Position numbers and translations under genes: made by a program. A stretch of 48,131 nucleotides of DNA from Paenibacillus puerhi (GTDB lineage: Bacteria > Bacillota > Bacilli > Paenibacillales > NBRC-103111): positions 1 to 48,131 of the forward strand of contig NZ_WUWM01000041.1 of NCBI RefSeq assembly GCF_009846885.1, in the 5' to 3' direction. Positions 8,263 through 16,959 of the stretch are shown here, one piece after another. Position 1 is the first letter of the stretch, and each line of letters begins with the position of its first letter. A model generated the notes under the pieces. That model was not told the DNA's origin, made no database searches, and saw only the letters and a program-made list of their open reading frames with translations.

Positions 8263-8830
8263 GCTGCTCCAGCTTATCCGGAGTAAGCGGCCCGGAGTTG
8301 TCGAAATCCAGCAGGGCCGAAGACGGGATGGGCCAATGGATCTCCCTGCGGCGTAACGACGGACGAAAGCTATCCCAATTCTCGAGCTTCCATACATCCA
8401 GTATGGAGGCTCTTTGTTGAATCCGCAGCTGGTAGGCGCGATCGTCAGGCAAATACACGCTGATGACCTTCAGCTCCACGTCCTGAAGAGAGGCCCCGAT
8501 ACGGGCAAGCTCGCGCTCCGGCCACTCGGGGTCTTCCGTCTCCTTGGTAAAGGGGCCGACCACCAGCGCGGATAGGCCAAGCTCCAAGTTCTCCAGCACG
8601 GCATCCATCGTGATCCGGTAGCCGAGGTCGCGGCAGCGGGTCTTGTAAACCTGGGAGTCGCGGTCATTCGGATCCAGTCCCGCCAGCGACATGATCTTCT
8701 CTGCGGCCGGGCGCAGCAAAGTGTCCATATCGAATAAAGGCGTGCGGCTGCTGCGCGCCAACGCTTTGGCGACAGTCGTCTTGCCCGCTCCTGCTGGGCC
8801 GATGATGAAAACGAGAACAGGTTTGGTCAT
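8225..8830 (-). CDS. P-loop small-molecule kinase (AAA_33 type)
   Basis: A 201-residue P-loop kinase. The Walker A motif GPAGAGKTT lies near residues 10-18, followed by LFDMDTLLRP, which resembles the substrate/Mg Asp motif of small-molecule and zeta-toxin-like kinases. I start it at MTKPVLVF because AAGGAG lies about 9 bases upstream; the frame stays open for 119 more codons, but that part spans a promoter region and has no protein-like pattern. The gene overlaps the 3' end of the Nudix gene tail to tail by 38 bp. The substrate cannot be told from sequence. Confidence 0.72.
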   Translation of the reverse strand: MTKPVLVFIIGPAGAGKTTVAKALARSSRTPLFDMDTLLRPAAEKIMSLAGLDPNDRDSQVYKTRCRDLGYRITMDAVLENLELGLSALVVGPFTKETEDPEWPERELARIGASLQDVELKVISVYLPDDRAYQLRIQQRASILDVWKLENWDSFRPSLRRREIHWPIPSSALLDFDNSGPLTPDKLEQLNRLVFGTSRTP

Positions 8831-8981
8831 TTGCAGCGGCTCCTTTTGGCATTGAACTGCTTTCATTATAAAGCGTCCGGTGGCCGATCTCCAGTCATCG
8901 CCTGCATGACGAACCGGCTGATAGGGAAACACTACCAGATGACTTTCTTTAGCATTCTGTGAGCCAAAAACGCAGGTTTGT

Positions 8982-9036
8982 CCCCGTCCGATAGTGAGAT
9001 TAGGGGCTGTCCCTAGGGAAAAGATTCCCTTATACT
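8982..9036 (+). promoter_or_regulatory. Promoter of response regulator gene with shared operator
   Basis: The segment CCCCGTCCG-ATAGTGAGATTA (8982-9002) lies 40 bp before a TATACT -10 box (9031-9036). The same element, at the same distance, precedes the permease gene (10757) and the solute-binding gene (14655). Between element and -10 are two small palindromes: TAGGG/CCCTA (9001-9015) and GGGAA/TTCCC (9016-9029). There is no good -35, as expected for an activated promoter. Autoregulation by the encoded regulator is inferred. Confidence 0.55.
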
Positions 9037-9071
9037 GAGGGGCAAGCAGCAGGATCAGGAGGTGCGCACGA

Positions 9072-10688
9072 ATGTCAGAGCCTATCACATTATGCATCAT
9101 CGATGACATCCGGACTGTCGTGAACGGGATTGTCAAGCAGATCGACTGGCCGGCCCATGGCATCGAGATCGTCGGGACGGCCTCCAACGGAGAGGACGGG
9201 ATGGAGCTGATCCGCCGTACCCGTCCGCATATTATATTGACAGATATCCGTATGCCGCGGATGGACGGACTGGAGATGACGCGTCTTATCCTAGAGGAAA
9301 GCTCGTTGTCCCGTATTATTTTTATGAGCGGCTATAGTGATTTTGAATACGCGCAGCAAGCCATTCGGCTGGGGGCCTTTGACTTTATCCAGAAGCCGTT
9401 CATGCCTTCGCAAATTGTCGATGTCGTGCTGAAGGCCAAGCAATCGGTTATGCTGGAGCTGGTCCGTCTGGAACGTTTGAAGGATATGGAGAGCAAGGTT
9501 CGCGAGAGCATGCCTGTCCTGCGTCAGGAATTTTTCCGGATGCTGCTTCAGGTGCCTTCCAGCTTGACCAGTGTGGAAGAGAGATGGAATTTTCTGGAAA
9601 TCGATCTCGAACGGCATGATTTTATCGTGATGCTGATCGAGGTCGACCGCTTTGCCAGCCTGAGTCTGACGCTGCCGATCCAGGAGGTGGAGCTGGTCCG
9701 CTTCACGATTCAGAATATTATCGAAGAAACGATCGGCAGCAGCACGAAAGGTCTGATGTTCCGGGAAAATCTGCATCAGTTCGTCGCCGTGATCAACCCG
9801 TCCGCCCGCGAGGACGCGGAGGCAATCGCCGAGCGCTGTCGTGAGCATATTGCCCGCTACTCGCACTATACGGTGTCGATCGGGATCGGATCGCCGGTGC
9901 GGGAGGTTCAAGATATCGCGCTATCGTATCAGCAGGCGGTAACTGCTCTGTCTTACAGCTTCTATACCGGCGGCGACAGCGTCTACAGCTTCCGCAATCT
10001 ACATGCCGGACGCACGCCTTCCCGGAGGCCGGAGCCGGAGCTGGAGAAGGAACTGCTGTACAATATCCGTCTGGGCAATGAGGAGAAGGCGCTCGAGTGG
10101 CTGGAGCGTATCTTCGCCGAAAGCCGCCGGGAGGGGGAGGTCCCGGACCCTGGCTCGCTGAAGACCGTATATTACGAGCTGGCTTTCATGATGAACCGGG
10201 TGATTGCAGAGAAGATGGCTGACGGCGATATGGCCGAGCTGGAAGAGAAGCTGGCGGATATCCAGAGGGATTCCGGTGCCACGCTGACAGGCTTGCAGGC
10301 CAAAATGACGGATTTCTGCCGGGCCGGCTGCGAGTGGGTGAGACGGCAGCAGACCAAGGAGGCCAACCAGCAGGTCGATCACGTCATCGATTATATCCGC
10401 ACGCATATCGATGCGAATCTGTCGGTCGGCGATTATGCGAAGATGGTTTATTTGAGCAGCAGTTACTTCTCCAATCTATTCAAGAAGGTCACGGGGATGA
10501 CCATCACGCAGTTCGTGACCTCCGAGAGGATGGAGAAAGCCAAGGAGCTGCTGATTCAGGGCATGCAGGTCCAGGAAATTTCCCTTCAGCTTGGCTATGA
10601 GGATCGGCCTTACTTCAGCGAACTGTTCAAGCGTCACACGGGCATGACTCCGTCGGAATTCCGGCAGCTGTACGAGCCGGGCAAGTAG
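9072..10688 (+). CDS. YesN-type response regulator (REC + AraC HTH)
   Basis: A 538-residue response regulator. The receiver domain (1-120) has the acidic pair DD at 11-12, phospho-acceptor Asp58 in LTDIRMP and the conserved Lys in FIQKPF. A long middle region (about 130-420) is typical of the YesN group. The C-terminal AraC DNA-binding domain carries LSVGDYAKMVYLSSSYFSNLF and ends GMTPSEFRQLY. AGGAGG lies 9 bases before the ATG. The likely partner is the histidine kinase at 12867-14636, three genes downstream. It probably activates the permease and solute-binding genes through the element shared by their promoters. Confidence 0.88.
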   Translation: MSEPITLCIIDDIRTVVNGIVKQIDWPAHGIEIVGTASNGEDGMELIRRTRPHIILTDIRMPRMDGLEMTRLILEESSLSRIIFMSGYSDFEYAQQAIRLGAFDFIQKPFMPSQIVDVVLKAKQSVMLELVRLERLKDMESKVRESMPVLRQEFFRMLLQVPSSLTSVEERWNFLEIDLERHDFIVMLIEVDRFASLSLTLPIQEVELVRFTIQNIIEETIGSSTKGLMFRENLHQFVAVINPSAREDAEAIAERCREHIARYSHYTVSIGIGSPVREVQDIALSYQQAVTALSYSFYTGGDSVYSFRNLHAGRTPSRRPEPELEKELLYNIRLGNEEKALEWLERIFAESRREGEVPDPGSLKTVYYELAFMMNRVIAEKMADGDMAELEEKLADIQRDSGATLTGLQAKMTDFCRAGCEWVRRQQTKEANQQVDHVIDYIRTHIDANLSVGDYAKMVYLSSSYFSNLFKKVTGMTITQFVTSERMEKAKELLIQGMQVQEISLQLGYEDRPYFSELFKRHTGMTPSEFRQLYEPGK

Positions 10689-10747
10689 ACGGCTTCTTGT
10701 CGCCTGCATGCTCCCTGAAAGAGATCTGCCATACACAGTAGCATTAT

Positions 10748-10802
10748 CCCCCTCTCAAAGTGAAATTCCCTCTCTCGGCTGATGCCGCTCTTCTTTTAAG
10801 AT
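10748..10802 (+). promoter_or_regulatory. Promoter of first permease gene with shared operator
   Basis: CCCCCTCTC-AAAGTGAAATT (10748-10767) precedes a TAAGAT -10 (10797-10802), with 40 bp from the first A of AAAGTGAA to the -10. A CCCT follows at 10768. The same layout occurs at 14655 and, less exactly, at 8991. The -35 region is poor, suggesting activation by the AraC-type regulator encoded just upstream. Confidence 0.6.
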
Positions 10803-10836
10803 AAAGGTAACAGATACAGCAGGGAGAGGGTTGCAG

Positions 10837-11727
10837 GTGAAGAACCGGACATTGCATTCATATGTATTTATTGTGCCAAGCCTATTGTTCACGCTGGTGC
10901 TGGGGGTGTACCCGATCCTGTGGGCGCTCCGTTATATGTTCTATGACTACCCGGGCTACGGGGTGCCGCAGTTTATCGGGCTGGCTAACTTCACGAGGGT
11001 GATGAACGACGATGTATTCTGGCAGTCGGTTGTGAATACATTCGTCTACGCGGCAGGGAAAATCGTCGTGACGATCCCGCTGTCGCTGCTGCTGGCCGTG
11101 ATCCTGAACCGTGCGATCCGGGGACGCCAGGTGCTGCGGGCGATCTATTTCATGCCGACGATCATCAGCGCCTCCGTTATGTCGATCGTATTCGGGATCG
11201 TATTTAACTCCTATAACGGCATCCTGAACCAATACTTGATGAAGCTCGGTATCGTCTCCAAGCCGATCGAGTGGCTGGGGCCGGATTACGCGATGGTGAC
11301 GGTCATTATCATCGCGATCTGGGGAGCGATCGGGAACTACATGTTGTTGTTCCTGGCCGGGCTTCAGAATATCTCGGAGGATCTGTATGAGGCGGCCTCG
11401 ATCGACGGAGCGAATACGCCGCAGAAGTTCTGGTATATTACCATTCCGCTGCTGGGACCTATCCTGCAGATGATTATGATGCTGGTCATTACGGTGTCTC
11501 TGAAGGGCTACGAGAACATCATGGTGCTGACCGAGGGCGGACCGTTCGGCAAGACGGAGGTCATGTTCCTCTATGTGTACAAGCTCTTCTTCCCGGTCTC
11601 CACGACGAATGCGAACGTCCAGCAGATCGGCTACGGAAGCGCAGTCGGCTTCGTGACGGCTCTGATTGTCGGTGTGGTTACGCTGTTCTACTTCGCCGCT
11701 TCCCGCAGGCTCAACAAGCTGTACTAA
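10837..11727 (+). CDS. Sugar ABC transporter permease (MalF/UgpA type)
   Basis: A roughly 296-residue inner permease with six predicted membrane helices, the first at about residues 10-30 (YVFIVPSLLFTLVLGVYPIL). The EAA loop that contacts the ATPase is present (EAASIDGANTPQKFWYITIP, about residues 184-203). GGGAG lies about 10 bases before the GTG; a TTG two codons earlier is an alternative. With the permease at 11772 and the lipoprotein at 14743 it forms a family-1 carbohydrate uptake system. No ATPase gene is present, so it must borrow a shared MsmX-like ATPase, as is common in Bacilli. Confidence 0.85.
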   Translation: MKNRTLHSYVFIVPSLLFTLVLGVYPILWALRYMFYDYPGYGVPQFIGLANFTRVMNDDVFWQSVVNTFVYAAGKIVVTIPLSLLLAVILNRAIRGRQVLRAIYFMPTIISASVMSIVFGIVFNSYNGILNQYLMKLGIVSKPIEWLGPDYAMVTVIIIAIWGAIGNYMLLFLAGLQNISEDLYEAASIDGANTPQKFWYITIPLLGPILQMIMMLVITVSLKGYENIMVLTEGGPFGKTEVMFLYVYKLFFPVSTTNANVQQIGYGSAVGFVTALIVGVVTLFYFAASRRLNKLY

Positions 11728-11771
11728 TATCCGGCTGGATTGCTATCCATTCGAAAGGAGACTGAACGCGT

Positions 11772-12671
11772 GTGACTTCAACTGCCAGTACTATCGAAAC
11801 CGTCCCGGCGGGCAACAATAAGGAGACGGGGCCTTCCCGCTTGCTCCACTATGCGTCCATGACGCTGCTCTGGGTATTTCTGCTTGCCATCGCCGTATTT
11901 ACGCTGTTCCCCGTCATCGTAGCGATACTCGGTTCCTTCAAAACCAATCTGGAGGTAACGGCCGGCGCAACGCTGTTCCCGAAGGATTGGCTGTTCTCCA
12001 ACTATGCCGAAGCGTGGAAAAAAGCGAATTTCGCCTTGTTCACCTGGAACAGCGTATTCGTCAGCCTCGCCACGACGGTCGGCACGCTGCTGATCACGAC
12101 GATGGCGGCTTATGCGGTCGACCGCGGGAAGTTCGCGGGCAAGCAGCTGTACGTAGGGCTGCAGGCCAGCACGATGTTTATTTCCATCGGCGCCGTCGTG
12201 CTCCGTCCGCAGTTTGACCTGATGGTCGCCCTTGGGCTGAATACTTCCCTTTGGGGCGTTGTGCTGATCCTGATCAGCGCCCATGCGACCGCCTTTTTCA
12301 TGCTGATCGGCTTTTTCAAGGGAATTCCCAAAGATCTGGACGAAGCGGCTTATATCGACGGCTGTAATTTTTATACGGTATACTGGCGCATTATACTGCC
12401 GCTGCTGCGCCCGGCGATCGGGGTTACGGCACTGTTTACCTTCCGTAATGCCTGGAACGAATATATTCTGCCATACGTGTTCACCATGAGCAATCCGAAG
12501 CTGCAGACCTTGACGGTCGGGCTGTCCAATCTCCGCTATGGACTCGGCGCCGCGGCTGAACTACAATTGATGCTGGCGGGGGCTTGCATCTCGATTTTGC
12601 CGATGCTGGTCGTCTATCTGTTCGCCAACAAATCATTTATGCAAATGACCGCGGGCTCGCTCAAGGGGTAA
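11772..12671 (+). CDS. Sugar ABC transporter permease (MalG/UgpE type)
   Basis: A 299-residue permease partner with six predicted membrane helices, beginning after a cytoplasmic N-terminus of about 25 residues. The EAA loop reads EAAYIDGCNFYTVYWRIILP. It starts with GTG, with AAAGGAG 11 bases upstream, and lies 44 bp after the first permease, so it is cotranscribed. The C-terminus (FMQMTAGSLKG) is typical of the MalG side of these heterodimers. The sugar is unknown. Confidence 0.85.
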   Translation: MTSTASTIETVPAGNNKETGPSRLLHYASMTLLWVFLLAIAVFTLFPVIVAILGSFKTNLEVTAGATLFPKDWLFSNYAEAWKKANFALFTWNSVFVSLATTVGTLLITTMAAYAVDRGKFAGKQLYVGLQASTMFISIGAVVLRPQFDLMVALGLNTSLWGVVLILISAHATAFFMLIGFFKGIPKDLDEAAYIDGCNFYTVYWRIILPLLRPAIGVTALFTFRNAWNEYILPYVFTMSNPKLQTLTVGLSNLRYGLGAAAELQLMLAGACISILPMLVVYLFANKSFMQMTAGSLKG

Positions 12672-12711
12672 CCGCAGTTAGCCAACCGGCGAGATGCCGG
12701 ATTACGGAAAG

Positions 12712-12740
12712 AACCTGACGGGAAACCGCCAGGTTTTCTT
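12712..12740 (+). terminator. Hairpin between permease and kinase genes
   Basis: The arms AACCTG-CGG and CCG-CAGGTT pair with one internal mismatch around a GAAA tetraloop, followed by a short T-rich tract (TTTTCTT). It sits 40 bp after the permease stop in a 195-bp gap. It probably acts as a partial terminator that lowers sensor kinase expression relative to the permeases. Confidence 0.55.
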
Positions 12741-12866
12741 GCCGTATTCGGGAGGAGTCGGGATCTGAGGCAGGCAGGGTTACCACGAGGGGGTAGCCGG
12801 CCGTTGCTGAGCTCGAGAGCTGCGGGAACACGCAATTGCGAGATAAGGGAAGAGGGGGGCGCATCC

Positions 12867-14636
12867 ATGCAGCGGATTCTGTATCAGTTGTCGCTCAAAA
12901 AAAGGCTGCTGGCGGCTCTGGTGCTGCTGGCGATTATATGCACCTCGGTCACCGGCCTTATGTCTGTCTACCTGGCCTCCAGGGTGACCGAGGAGAATGC
13001 GGTCGAGTTAAGCCGGAATACGCTGAATAAGTCCGCCCAGGTGCTGGATGAGCGGTTGAAAAGTATGGTCGTAGCCTCGTCTGCGATCATGATCAGCGAG
13101 CCGTTCCGGCAAGTGATGAAGGATGTGGCCTCGGGGACGATCGAAGGATATTACCAGAATCTGACCGCGTTGCAGGTGCCATTTGCCCAGATGAAGCTGA
13201 CGGAGACGTCTATCGACTCAGTGCTGATCGTTACGCCGGTGGGCGAGTTTTATCCGACGCAGGCCGTCCGGAATACCCGTGTCAGGCTGCAGGATACGGA
13301 GCTGTTCGACTTGTTCGAGGAGGGCTCGCCCGCGATCTGGGTCGAGAGCCATACGGACGAGCTGTTTGCCGGGGGGGCTCGCGTCATCTCCCTGCTGATG
13401 CAGCCGTATGTCGAGAGCAGCTCGGCGGGGGTTTATCTGATCATCAATATCCGGGAGGAGGCGGTAAGGGAGCTGATGCTCCAGAACATCAGCGACCCCC
13501 GGATCGGCTTCATGCTCTTGAACGGCAAGGGGGAGCAGGCCGTACGGTTTATGGACGAGGAGGCCAGCGCGGCGGATCGCCAGGCGCTGATGGAGCATAT
13601 TCCCGGGTCTGCGAGCGGTTATCTGGGACTCGGCAAGGGAAAGTCGGAGCTGCTCGTCCATTATGCGCGGCTTCGATTGGCGGAGGACTGGACGCTGGTC
13701 AGCCTGCAGTCGAAGGAAGCGCTGCTGGGTCCGATGGCCGCGATCAAGTGGCTGGTGATGGCGATTATGGCCGTCTGCATCGTGCTGGCGCTGTTCATGT
13801 CCACCTGGCTGGCTGATCGGCTGCTCCGGCCGTTGTACAGGCTGCAGGGGCTGATGCATAAGGTGGAGCAAAGCGATGCGCTTGATGTACGCTTCGAAAG
13901 CCCGTATGAGGACGAGGTGGGCCGGGTCGGGCACAGCTTTAACCGGATGCTCGCGCGGCTGGACGAGCTTATTGTGGAGGTCAAGCTGACCGAGGAGGAG
14001 AAGCGCAAGTCCGAGATGAAGGTGCTTCAGGCCCAGATCGATCCTCATTTCCTCTATAACACCTTGAACACGATTCTATGGAAGTCGGAGACGGCGGAGC
14101 ATCAGGACGTCAGGGAGATGATCTTCTCGCTGTCGCAGCTGTTTCAGCTTGGCCTGAACAACGGTCGGGAGCTGACGATTCTCGAGAAGGAGCTGGAGCA
14201 TGTCCGGCAGTATTTGAAGATTCAGCAGAAATGCTATGAGGGGCTGTTCACCTTCGTCATCGAGCTGAAAAATCCGCTGCTGCTCCGAAGACCGGTAGTG
14301 AAGATCCTGCTGCAGCCGCTGGTAGAGAACAGTATTCTGCACGGCTTCAAGGATATGGAGCAGGGCGGGTTTATCTATATCGGGATAGACGGTGACGATC
14401 AGGAGCTGAGGCTGGTCGTGGAGGACAACGGCAGCGGCATGGATGCGGCGGAGGTGACCCGGCAGATGAATTCGGATCATGCGGAGAGGTCTTCCTATGC
14501 GCTGTCCAATGTGTACGGACGTCTGGCCTTGTACTATGGGGCGGGCGCCCGTATCGAGCTGCAGAGCAAGCCGGGCATACGGACGGCCGTAACGCTGACG
14601 CTGCCTGCAGCCGAGCTGGCCGAGCCTGGAAGATAG
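12867..14636 (+). CDS. YesM-type sensor histidine kinase
   Basis: A 589-residue membrane sensor kinase. Membrane helix 1 (about 14-36) and helix 2 (about 292-314) flank a 255-residue extracellular sensing domain. A HAMP linker follows (about 315-368), then the His_kinase domain with QIDPHFLYNTL (His394) and the ATPase N-box LLQPLVENSILHG. I start at MQRILYQ, since a GAGGGGGG site precedes that ATG; earlier in-frame codons lack one. It probably senses an extracellular sugar or the loaded lipoprotein and phosphorylates the regulator encoded at 9072. Confidence 0.88.
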   Translation: MQRILYQLSLKKRLLAALVLLAIICTSVTGLMSVYLASRVTEENAVELSRNTLNKSAQVLDERLKSMVVASSAIMISEPFRQVMKDVASGTIEGYYQNLTALQVPFAQMKLTETSIDSVLIVTPVGEFYPTQAVRNTRVRLQDTELFDLFEEGSPAIWVESHTDELFAGGARVISLLMQPYVESSSAGVYLIINIREEAVRELMLQNISDPRIGFMLLNGKGEQAVRFMDEEASAADRQALMEHIPGSASGYLGLGKGKSELLVHYARLRLAEDWTLVSLQSKEALLGPMAAIKWLVMAIMAVCIVLALFMSTWLADRLLRPLYRLQGLMHKVEQSDALDVRFESPYEDEVGRVGHSFNRMLARLDELIVEVKLTEEEKRKSEMKVLQAQIDPHFLYNTLNTILWKSETAEHQDVREMIFSLSQLFQLGLNNGRELTILEKELEHVRQYLKIQQKCYEGLFTFVIELKNPLLLRRPVVKILLQPLVENSILHGFKDMEQGGFIYIGIDGDDQELRLVVEDNGSGMDAAEVTRQMNSDHAERSSYALSNVYGRLALYYGAGARIELQSKPGIRTAVTLTLPAAELAEPGR

Positions 14637-14645
14637 CAGGTTCCT

Positions 14646-14700
14646 CACCCTTCGAAAGTGAATTTACCCTTCCTGTTCATGAAGAAGCATGGTCTATAAT
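14646..14700 (+). promoter_or_regulatory. Promoter of solute-binding gene with shared operator
   Basis: CACCCTTCG-AAAGTGAATTT (14646-14665) and CCCT at 14667 precede a perfect TATAAT (14695-14700), again with exactly 40 bp from AAAGTGAA to the -10. The -35 position is weak. A separate promoter would allow the binding protein to be made in excess over the permeases. Confidence 0.6.
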
Positions 14701-14742
14701 GAGCTAAGTAAGCCAGTTAAAACAAACGGGGGAGGGTTTATT

Positions 14743-16140
14743 TTGAGTAAGAAAGGAAATGCAATCGCGTTAAGCCTCGTAGCTACGGTTATGCTGGCCG
14801 GCTGTTCTTCTTCGCCTGCGGAGAATCAGCCTCAGGGCTCGGGAGCCGCTGCAGGAGGAAGCGCAGCCAAGACCAAAATCACCTATTGGACCAATGACCG
14901 TTCCGATGCGGATTATATCAAGCAGGTCATCCAGAAATTCAATGAAACGAACAAGGACAACCTGGAGGTCGAACTGACGGTCATGGCGGATAACTACGAC
15001 CAATCGGTCGATATCTCCTTCGCCAGCAAGCAGGCGCCAGACATCCTTCGCGTCGACTTCAATAAAGTGGTGCCTTGGGTCAAAAAGGGCTTCCTGACGC
15101 CGCTGGATCCCTACATCAGCGAGGACATGAAAGCGAAGTTCACCTCCACGTTCGCCGAGGAGAAAAATATTTACGAGGGTAAAATCTACAGCCTGCCGAA
15201 CGTCGGTCAAATCTGGCGTCTGGTTTATAACGTAGACCTGTTCGAGAAGGCGGGCATCAAGTCCCCTCCGACAACGCTTCAGGAGCTTGTCGATACAGCG
15301 AAGAAGCTGACGGAAGCGGGCAAGAGCACGGGCGCTTACGGCTTTGCCGGCAGCTTCAAAAGCTCCTCCGCCTTTGACCGCGTCGCTTATCCGATCGCTA
15401 CGCTGAGCGGCACGAACGTAGTGGAAGGGTATAACCTGAAGACCGGCCAATATGATTTTGGCGCCTATAAAGAAACGGTAGAGGCGCTGCGCCAGATGCG
15501 TCTGGACGGCAGCATGCTGCCGGGCTCGGAGGCGCTCGATATCGACCCGCTCCGTGCGCAATTTGCCCAAGGCAAAATCGGCATGTATGTGAACCACTCG
15601 GCGGAGCCAGCGGTCTACAACACGCAGTTCCCGGCGCAGATCAAGTGGGCATCGGCTCCAGTGCCTACGATTGACGGCAACAAGAAAGGCGCATCGCTCG
15701 TCAACGGCGGAGCTTATCTGTCCATCAGCGCGGAGTCGGACAAGAAGGACAAGGCCTGGAAGTTCATCGAATACATGTACAGCGACGAAGTTCAAACGGG
15801 CTACCATGAGAAAGGCTATGGCGTTTCGATCCTTCCGCATATTACAGCGAATGCCAAGCAAGGAGAGCTTCCTGGCATGGAGGGCTTCGTACCGACAGCC
15901 TTTGACGCGATCTATCCGGCCGCTCCGACGTATACCGTCGAGGGCAAGGTGGAAGGCGTGAAGAAATCCGATGCGTTTACAAAATATATGATTCAGGGCG
16001 GCGACTTGGATCAAGTGATCGCGGACCTGAATACGCGTTACAACGCGGCCCTCGATAAAGTGAAGGCAGCCGGCGATACGAAGGCGAAGGCAGACCCTTC
16101 CTTCGACTCGGCGAAGCTTCAAGGCACGCTGGGCAAGTAA
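14743..16140 (+). CDS. Extracellular sugar-binding lipoprotein (family 1)
   Basis: A 465-residue solute-binding protein. The signal peptide ends in the lipobox VMLAGC, with Cys21 as the lipidated residue. The mature part begins with a low-complexity linker and then TKITYWTNDRSD, typical of family-1 carbohydrate-binding proteins. I start at TTG 14743, since a GGGGGAGG site lies 7 bases upstream and the signal peptide then has the normal MSKK basic start. It delivers an unknown oligosaccharide to the permeases at 10837 and 11772 and is followed by a strong terminator. Confidence 0.87.
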   Translation: MSKKGNAIALSLVATVMLAGCSSSPAENQPQGSGAAAGGSAAKTKITYWTNDRSDADYIKQVIQKFNETNKDNLEVELTVMADNYDQSVDISFASKQAPDILRVDFNKVVPWVKKGFLTPLDPYISEDMKAKFTSTFAEEKNIYEGKIYSLPNVGQIWRLVYNVDLFEKAGIKSPPTTLQELVDTAKKLTEAGKSTGAYGFAGSFKSSSAFDRVAYPIATLSGTNVVEGYNLKTGQYDFGAYKETVEALRQMRLDGSMLPGSEALDIDPLRAQFAQGKIGMYVNHSAEPAVYNTQFPAQIKWASAPVPTIDGNKKGASLVNGGAYLSISAESDKKDKAWKFIEYMYSDEVQTGYHEKGYGVSILPHITANAKQGELPGMEGFVPTAFDAIYPAAPTYTVEGKVEGVKKSDAFTKYMIQGGDLDQVIADLNTRYNAALDKVKAAGDTKAKADPSFDSAKLQGTLGK

Positions 16141-16169
16141 GCGCGGCGCAAGCTCATCTCATACCCAAG

Positions 16170-16198
16170 CCCCCGGCCCTATCGGAGCCGGGGGTTTT
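16170..16198 (+). terminator. Strong Rho-independent terminator
   Basis: A perfect 8-bp GC stem (CCCCCGGC with GCCGGGGG) and 9-base loop are followed by TTTT, 29 bp after the solute-binding gene. It ends the sugar locus. Confidence 0.88.
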
Positions 16199-16240
16199 GA
16201 TGCTTGCAGCCGGCACAGGCAAGGGCGAGTTTTCGACTTG

Positions 16241-16283
16241 TGTGAAGTGGATCACATGAATACGGTTGCGCAGGTGGTATGCT
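16241..16283 (+). promoter_or_regulatory. Fnr/Crp-type class II promoter, copy 1
   Basis: TGTGA-N6-TCACA (16241-16256) is a perfect match to the Crp/Fnr consensus, as used by Bacillus Fnr. It is followed 21 bases later by a TATGCT -10 (16278-16283). The palindrome centre lies 29.5 bp before the -10, which puts it near -41.5, the class II activation position. The promoter at 17183 has the same layout to the base. Confidence 0.75.
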
Positions 16284-16315
16284 TAACTCATAGGAACGAT
16301 AAGGAGTGAAGCTAG

Positions 16316-16516
16316 ATGAAAAACCCCAAGACCATTATGACAAAAAACTATCTCCACTTTTGCTATACTTGTCCGAAAGCTCACGAGTGCGCCACCGAAA
16401 AGCAGTGCATAGACTGCTGGATTGAAAAAGGATTGATGCCTGCCGAACTGCAGGAGCAGCACGGTCAGCAGGAGGAGCAGGAAATGAAGGAAAAGCTCCA
16501 CGCATACGCCCAATAA
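16316..16516 (+). CDS. Cys-rich mini-protein, paralogue 1 (function unknown)
   Basis: A 66-residue protein I do not recognise. The core has five Cys (16, 19, 25, 31, 34) and one His (23) in the pattern C-x2-C-x3-H-x-C-x5-C-x2-C, with the fixed words FCYTC, AHEC, TEKQC and DCWIEKG. A Glu/Gln-rich helix follows. This suggests a small zinc- or iron-sulfur-binding domain. There is no signal peptide or membrane helix. AAGGAG lies about 9 bases before the ATG. The paralogue at 17258 shares the whole core and the same Fnr-type promoter, so oxygen- or redox-dependent expression is likely. The role is unknown. Confidence 0.78.
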   Translation: MKNPKTIMTKNYLHFCYTCPKAHECATEKQCIDCWIEKGLMPAELQEQHGQQEEQEMKEKLHAYAQ

Positions 16517-16685
16517 AGACGGGCGGCCGCGATTGCCCCCGAACACCACCCATTCCCGCTATTGAATGCGATTACATAGCGGACTGCTCAAGCCGAGATG
16601 CCCTAGTAGCACGTTCCCGAAGTAACGTTACTTGTCCCTCATACCTGCATGGGTATCGGGATCGGCTAACGGACATGGCGGAGGT
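16517..16685. other. Intergenic, no gene; 14-bp palindrome
   Basis: No coding potential is visible. It contains a perfect palindrome AAGTAACGTTACTT (16620-16633) and, at 16667-16674, one TAACGGAC word of the kind repeated in the adjacent palindromic element. No terminator with a T tract is seen after the mini-protein gene. Confidence 0.4.
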
Positions 16686-16959
16686 TGTCGATTCATTGTG
16701 AGTAACTGAGTTGAAACGTTATGCTTTCGCTAACGGACCTCAGCGTCTCTATTTGCAGCATTTTCGCGATATTGAAAATCTAACGGACTCAGATGACGCT
16801 ATTTGGTGCATTTGCGCCCATTCTATGCGATTTTGACGTAAGTAAGGTCGTCTGTGTCCGTTACAATTTGAACAGGCCCCATTTTTGTGAAATAGCGACT
16901 GTGGTGTCCGTTACGTTCAGCCTTTACTTAACTGCGCTGCCGTCCACAATGAATCGACA
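16686..16959. repeat. Symmetric MITE-like palindromic element
   Basis: Ends are 15-bp perfect inverted repeats: TGTCGATTCATTGTG at 16686-16700 and its complement at 16945-16959. Inside, the left arm has TAACGGAC at 16731 and 16781, and the right arm has GTCCGTTA at 16856 and 16906. Each pair is 50 bp apart and placed mirror-symmetrically, and each word is followed (inward reading) by a CAG...GCTATTT-like segment. The element could fold into one long imperfect hairpin and encodes nothing. It resembles a non-autonomous mobile or repetitive palindrome. A degenerate relative lies at 44016-44120. Confidence 0.7.

Noticed and set aside
8831..9187. N-terminal extension of the P-loop kinase
   Set aside because: The frame is open, but it runs through the response-regulator promoter and start, has no conserved pattern, and a good ribosome binding site marks the internal ATG.
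14770..16122. 450-codon minus-strand ORF
   Set aside because: It is fully antisense to the sugar-binding lipoprotein gene. GC-rich codon usage leaves the opposite frame open. No ribosome binding site or domain was seen.
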